Part shown: piece after piece, positions 52,422-53,667 of the stretch | Layout of the letters: each line of letters starts with the position of its first letter | Position numbering within the stretch: the first letter of the stretch is position 1 | Origin: Planctomycetota bacterium | GTDB lineage: Bacteria; Planctomycetota; Planctomycetia; Pirellulales; Pirellulaceae | Direction: 5' to 3' | Assembly: GCA_027622275.1 (NCBI GenBank) | Contig: JAQBZB010000023.1 | Location: forward strand, 1 to 53,667 | DNA: 53,667 nucleotides | Made by a program: the position numbers and the translations under genes | Notes under the pieces: generated by a model | The model's database searches: none | What the model saw: the letters and a program-made list of their open reading frames with translations, nothing else | What the model was told of the DNA's origin: nothing

Positions 52422-53419
52422 GTAATTCGCGAAAGATCGTCGTACTCGGTGCCAATTCGTTTTCCGGGCAGGACTTTGTTGACTTGCTGCTCGACAATCC
52501 TCGCAACGAAGTCATCGGCATCAGCCGCTCGCCGCTTCGCAGTTCGGCGTTCATTCGGCATCTGCGGCGTGATGACCTGTCGAGGTTTCGCTATTTTGCG
52601 CTCGATATGAACAGCGACATCGATCGCATTCTAGAGCTATTGGACACCAAGCAACCGCAAGCCATCGTTAACTTTGCGGCTCAAAGCGAAGTCGCTCCGA
52701 GTTGGGAGAATCCGCATCAGTGGTTTCAAACCAATTGCGTTGCGTTGGCGCGGCTCGTGAATCATTTGCGAGACAAGAAGTATCTTGAGCGTTACTTGCA
52801 CGTGTCGTCGCCAGAAGTGTACGGCACTTGCGTCGGTACCGTTTTGGAAGACGCACCGGTCAATCCGAGCACTCCCTACGCCGCGTCGAAGGCCGCCGCC
52901 GACATGCTGCTCGACACCTATCGTCGTCAGTTCGGCTTTCCGCTACTGACGGTGCGAGCCACCAATGTTTATGGTGCTCGACAGCAACTGTTCAAGATTA
53001 TTCCGCGATCCGTGCTGTACATGAAGTCGGGAAGGAAAATCCCGCTGCACGGCGGTGGTCAAGCCGTGAAGTCTTACATCCATATTCGTGACGTCTCGCG
53101 CGGCGAGTTGGCGATCTTGGATCAAGGGCAGATTGGCGAGATCTATCACTTGTCGCCTGACACAGGCGTCTCGATTCGTCGCGTTGTCGAAACGGTTGCG
53201 AAGCGACTGGGCGTTGAGTTCGCGCAGACTGTCGAAATCGTCGACGAGCGACCGGGGCAAGACGCGGCGTATCTGATCGATTCGACGAAAGCCCGCGGCG
53301 AACTTGGCTGGTCGCCGCAAATTGACTTTGCATCCGGCATCGAAGAAGTTGTCGGCTGGGTCGAAGAAAACTGGGAAGTCTTGCGGCACGAGCCGTGGGG
53401 CTATCAGCACAAGGCGTGA
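52418..53419 (+). CDS. NAD-dependent epimerase/dehydratase, GDP-mannose/dTDP-glucose 4,6-dehydratase-like
   Basis: 333 residues. Extended SDR with cofactor loop GANSFSG (a serine replaces the middle glycine of GxxGxxG), NFAAQSEVAPSWENPHQWFQTN, SSPEVYG, YAASK (catalytic Tyr and Lys), VRATNVYGARQQLFKIIP and SYIHIRDVSRGELAIL. These fit nucleotide-sugar dehydratases or epimerases. Last gene of the operon seen here; it overlaps the kinase gene by ATGA and ends before a terminator. Confidence 0.88.
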   Translation: MSNSRKIVVLGANSFSGQDFVDLLLDNPRNEVIGISRSPLRSSAFIRHLRRDDLSRFRYFALDMNSDIDRILELLDTKQPQAIVNFAAQSEVAPSWENPHQWFQTNCVALARLVNHLRDKKYLERYLHVSSPEVYGTCVGTVLEDAPVNPSTPYAASKAAADMLLDTYRRQFGFPLLTVRATNVYGARQQLFKIIPRSVLYMKSGRKIPLHGGGQAVKSYIHIRDVSRGELAILDQGQIGEIYHLSPDTGVSIRRVVETVAKRLGVEFAQTVEIVDERPGQDAAYLIDSTKARGELGWSPQIDFASGIEEVVGWVEENWEVLRHEPWGYQHKA

Positions 53420-53581
53420 AGGGTCGGGAGTGGGGTGTTCAGTTTGGTGCTGTCGATGCGGATCAGGACGATATCGTTTCTGTTCCGCAGGAATTTCTTC
53501 GTTGGACTCCTGTCCCCCAACGAGCTTGTCTCGTTGGAGACAAAAGATTCGTGAGTTAAAAGCGAACGTGAACGAGGCCGA

Positions 53582-53632
53582 GACCCCAACGGGCTTGCCC
53601 CAATGGCACTAAGCTTTGGGGGTCGTTTTTTT
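53582..53632 (+). terminator. Candidate terminator after the sugar operon
   Basis: GACCCCAA (53582-53589) pairs with TTGGGGGTC (53616-53624, one bulge), then CG and a run of seven T. It lies about 160 bp after the last operon stop. An additional hairpin (CCAACGAG / CTCGTTGG) lies upstream. Confidence 0.65.
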
Positions 53633-53667
53633 CGCATTTCGTTTTGCCGTTTGACGTTTTGGTTTGC

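Overview
The window looks like chromosomal DNA of a planctomycete, probably Pirellulales- or Gemmatales-like. The marker genes agree: a cytochrome-c/DUF1549/DUF1553 protein paired with a DUF1501 Tat protein, an ECF sigma factor next to a Ser/Thr kinase with LRRs, an SHD1-domain protein, several zinc-ribbon membrane proteins, H4MPT-linked C1 genes (fae and a methylene-H4MPT dehydrogenase), and a BamA-type outer-membrane system. No rRNA, tRNA, CRISPR array, prophage or complete insertion sequence was recognised.

Layout. 1-7.5 kb: a sigma factor/LRR-kinase pair on the minus strand, divergent from an SHD1-LRR membrane protein, a zinc-ribbon membrane protein and a decayed zinc-ribbon gene. 7.5-11.4 kb: ferredoxin and a divergent PII protein, RimI-like and PlsC-like acyltransferases, and an ATP-grasp protein. 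11.5-13 kb: fae and methylene-H4MPT dehydrogenase, separated by a strong terminator. 13-17.1 kb: a BamA system split into a POTRA gene and a barrel gene. 17.5-25.1 kb: an ABC exporter, a C-terminally truncated SDR, purN with a nucleotidyltransferase and a small partner, and ileS carrying an in-frame palindrome. 25.2-29.2 kb: an acidic protein, then a sugar-acid operon (ManD-type dehydratase, HpcH/HpaI aldolase, Gfo/Idh/MocA oxidoreductase). 29.4-34.4 kb: glgA, galT and a GH57 enzyme for alpha-glucan metabolism. 34.4-39.8 kb: ROK regulator, PSD1 protein and DUF1501 protein. 40-44.8 kb: a von Willebrand A protein, STAS protein, PolB-like exonuclease, crotonase and CE15-like esterase. 45.1-53.4 kb: an eight-gene plus-strand operon for an activated sugar: a nucleotidyltransferase-kinase fusion in reversed HldE order, two SDR epimerases/dehydratases, a split transketolase, a zinc-type dehydrogenase, a HAD phosphatase and a small-molecule kinase.

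Two things stand out. First, the 45-53 kb operon combines a split transketolase with heptose-type activation and two nucleotide-sugar epimerases, and may make an undescribed sugar. Second, at least five families of short palindromes share one architecture: a GTAG or GTAC foot, a small stem-loop, and usually a second inverted copy. This is the design of REP/REPIN elements moved by RAYT transposases. They sit on stop codons, supply C-terminal residues, and one lies in frame inside ileS. No RAYT gene is in the window.
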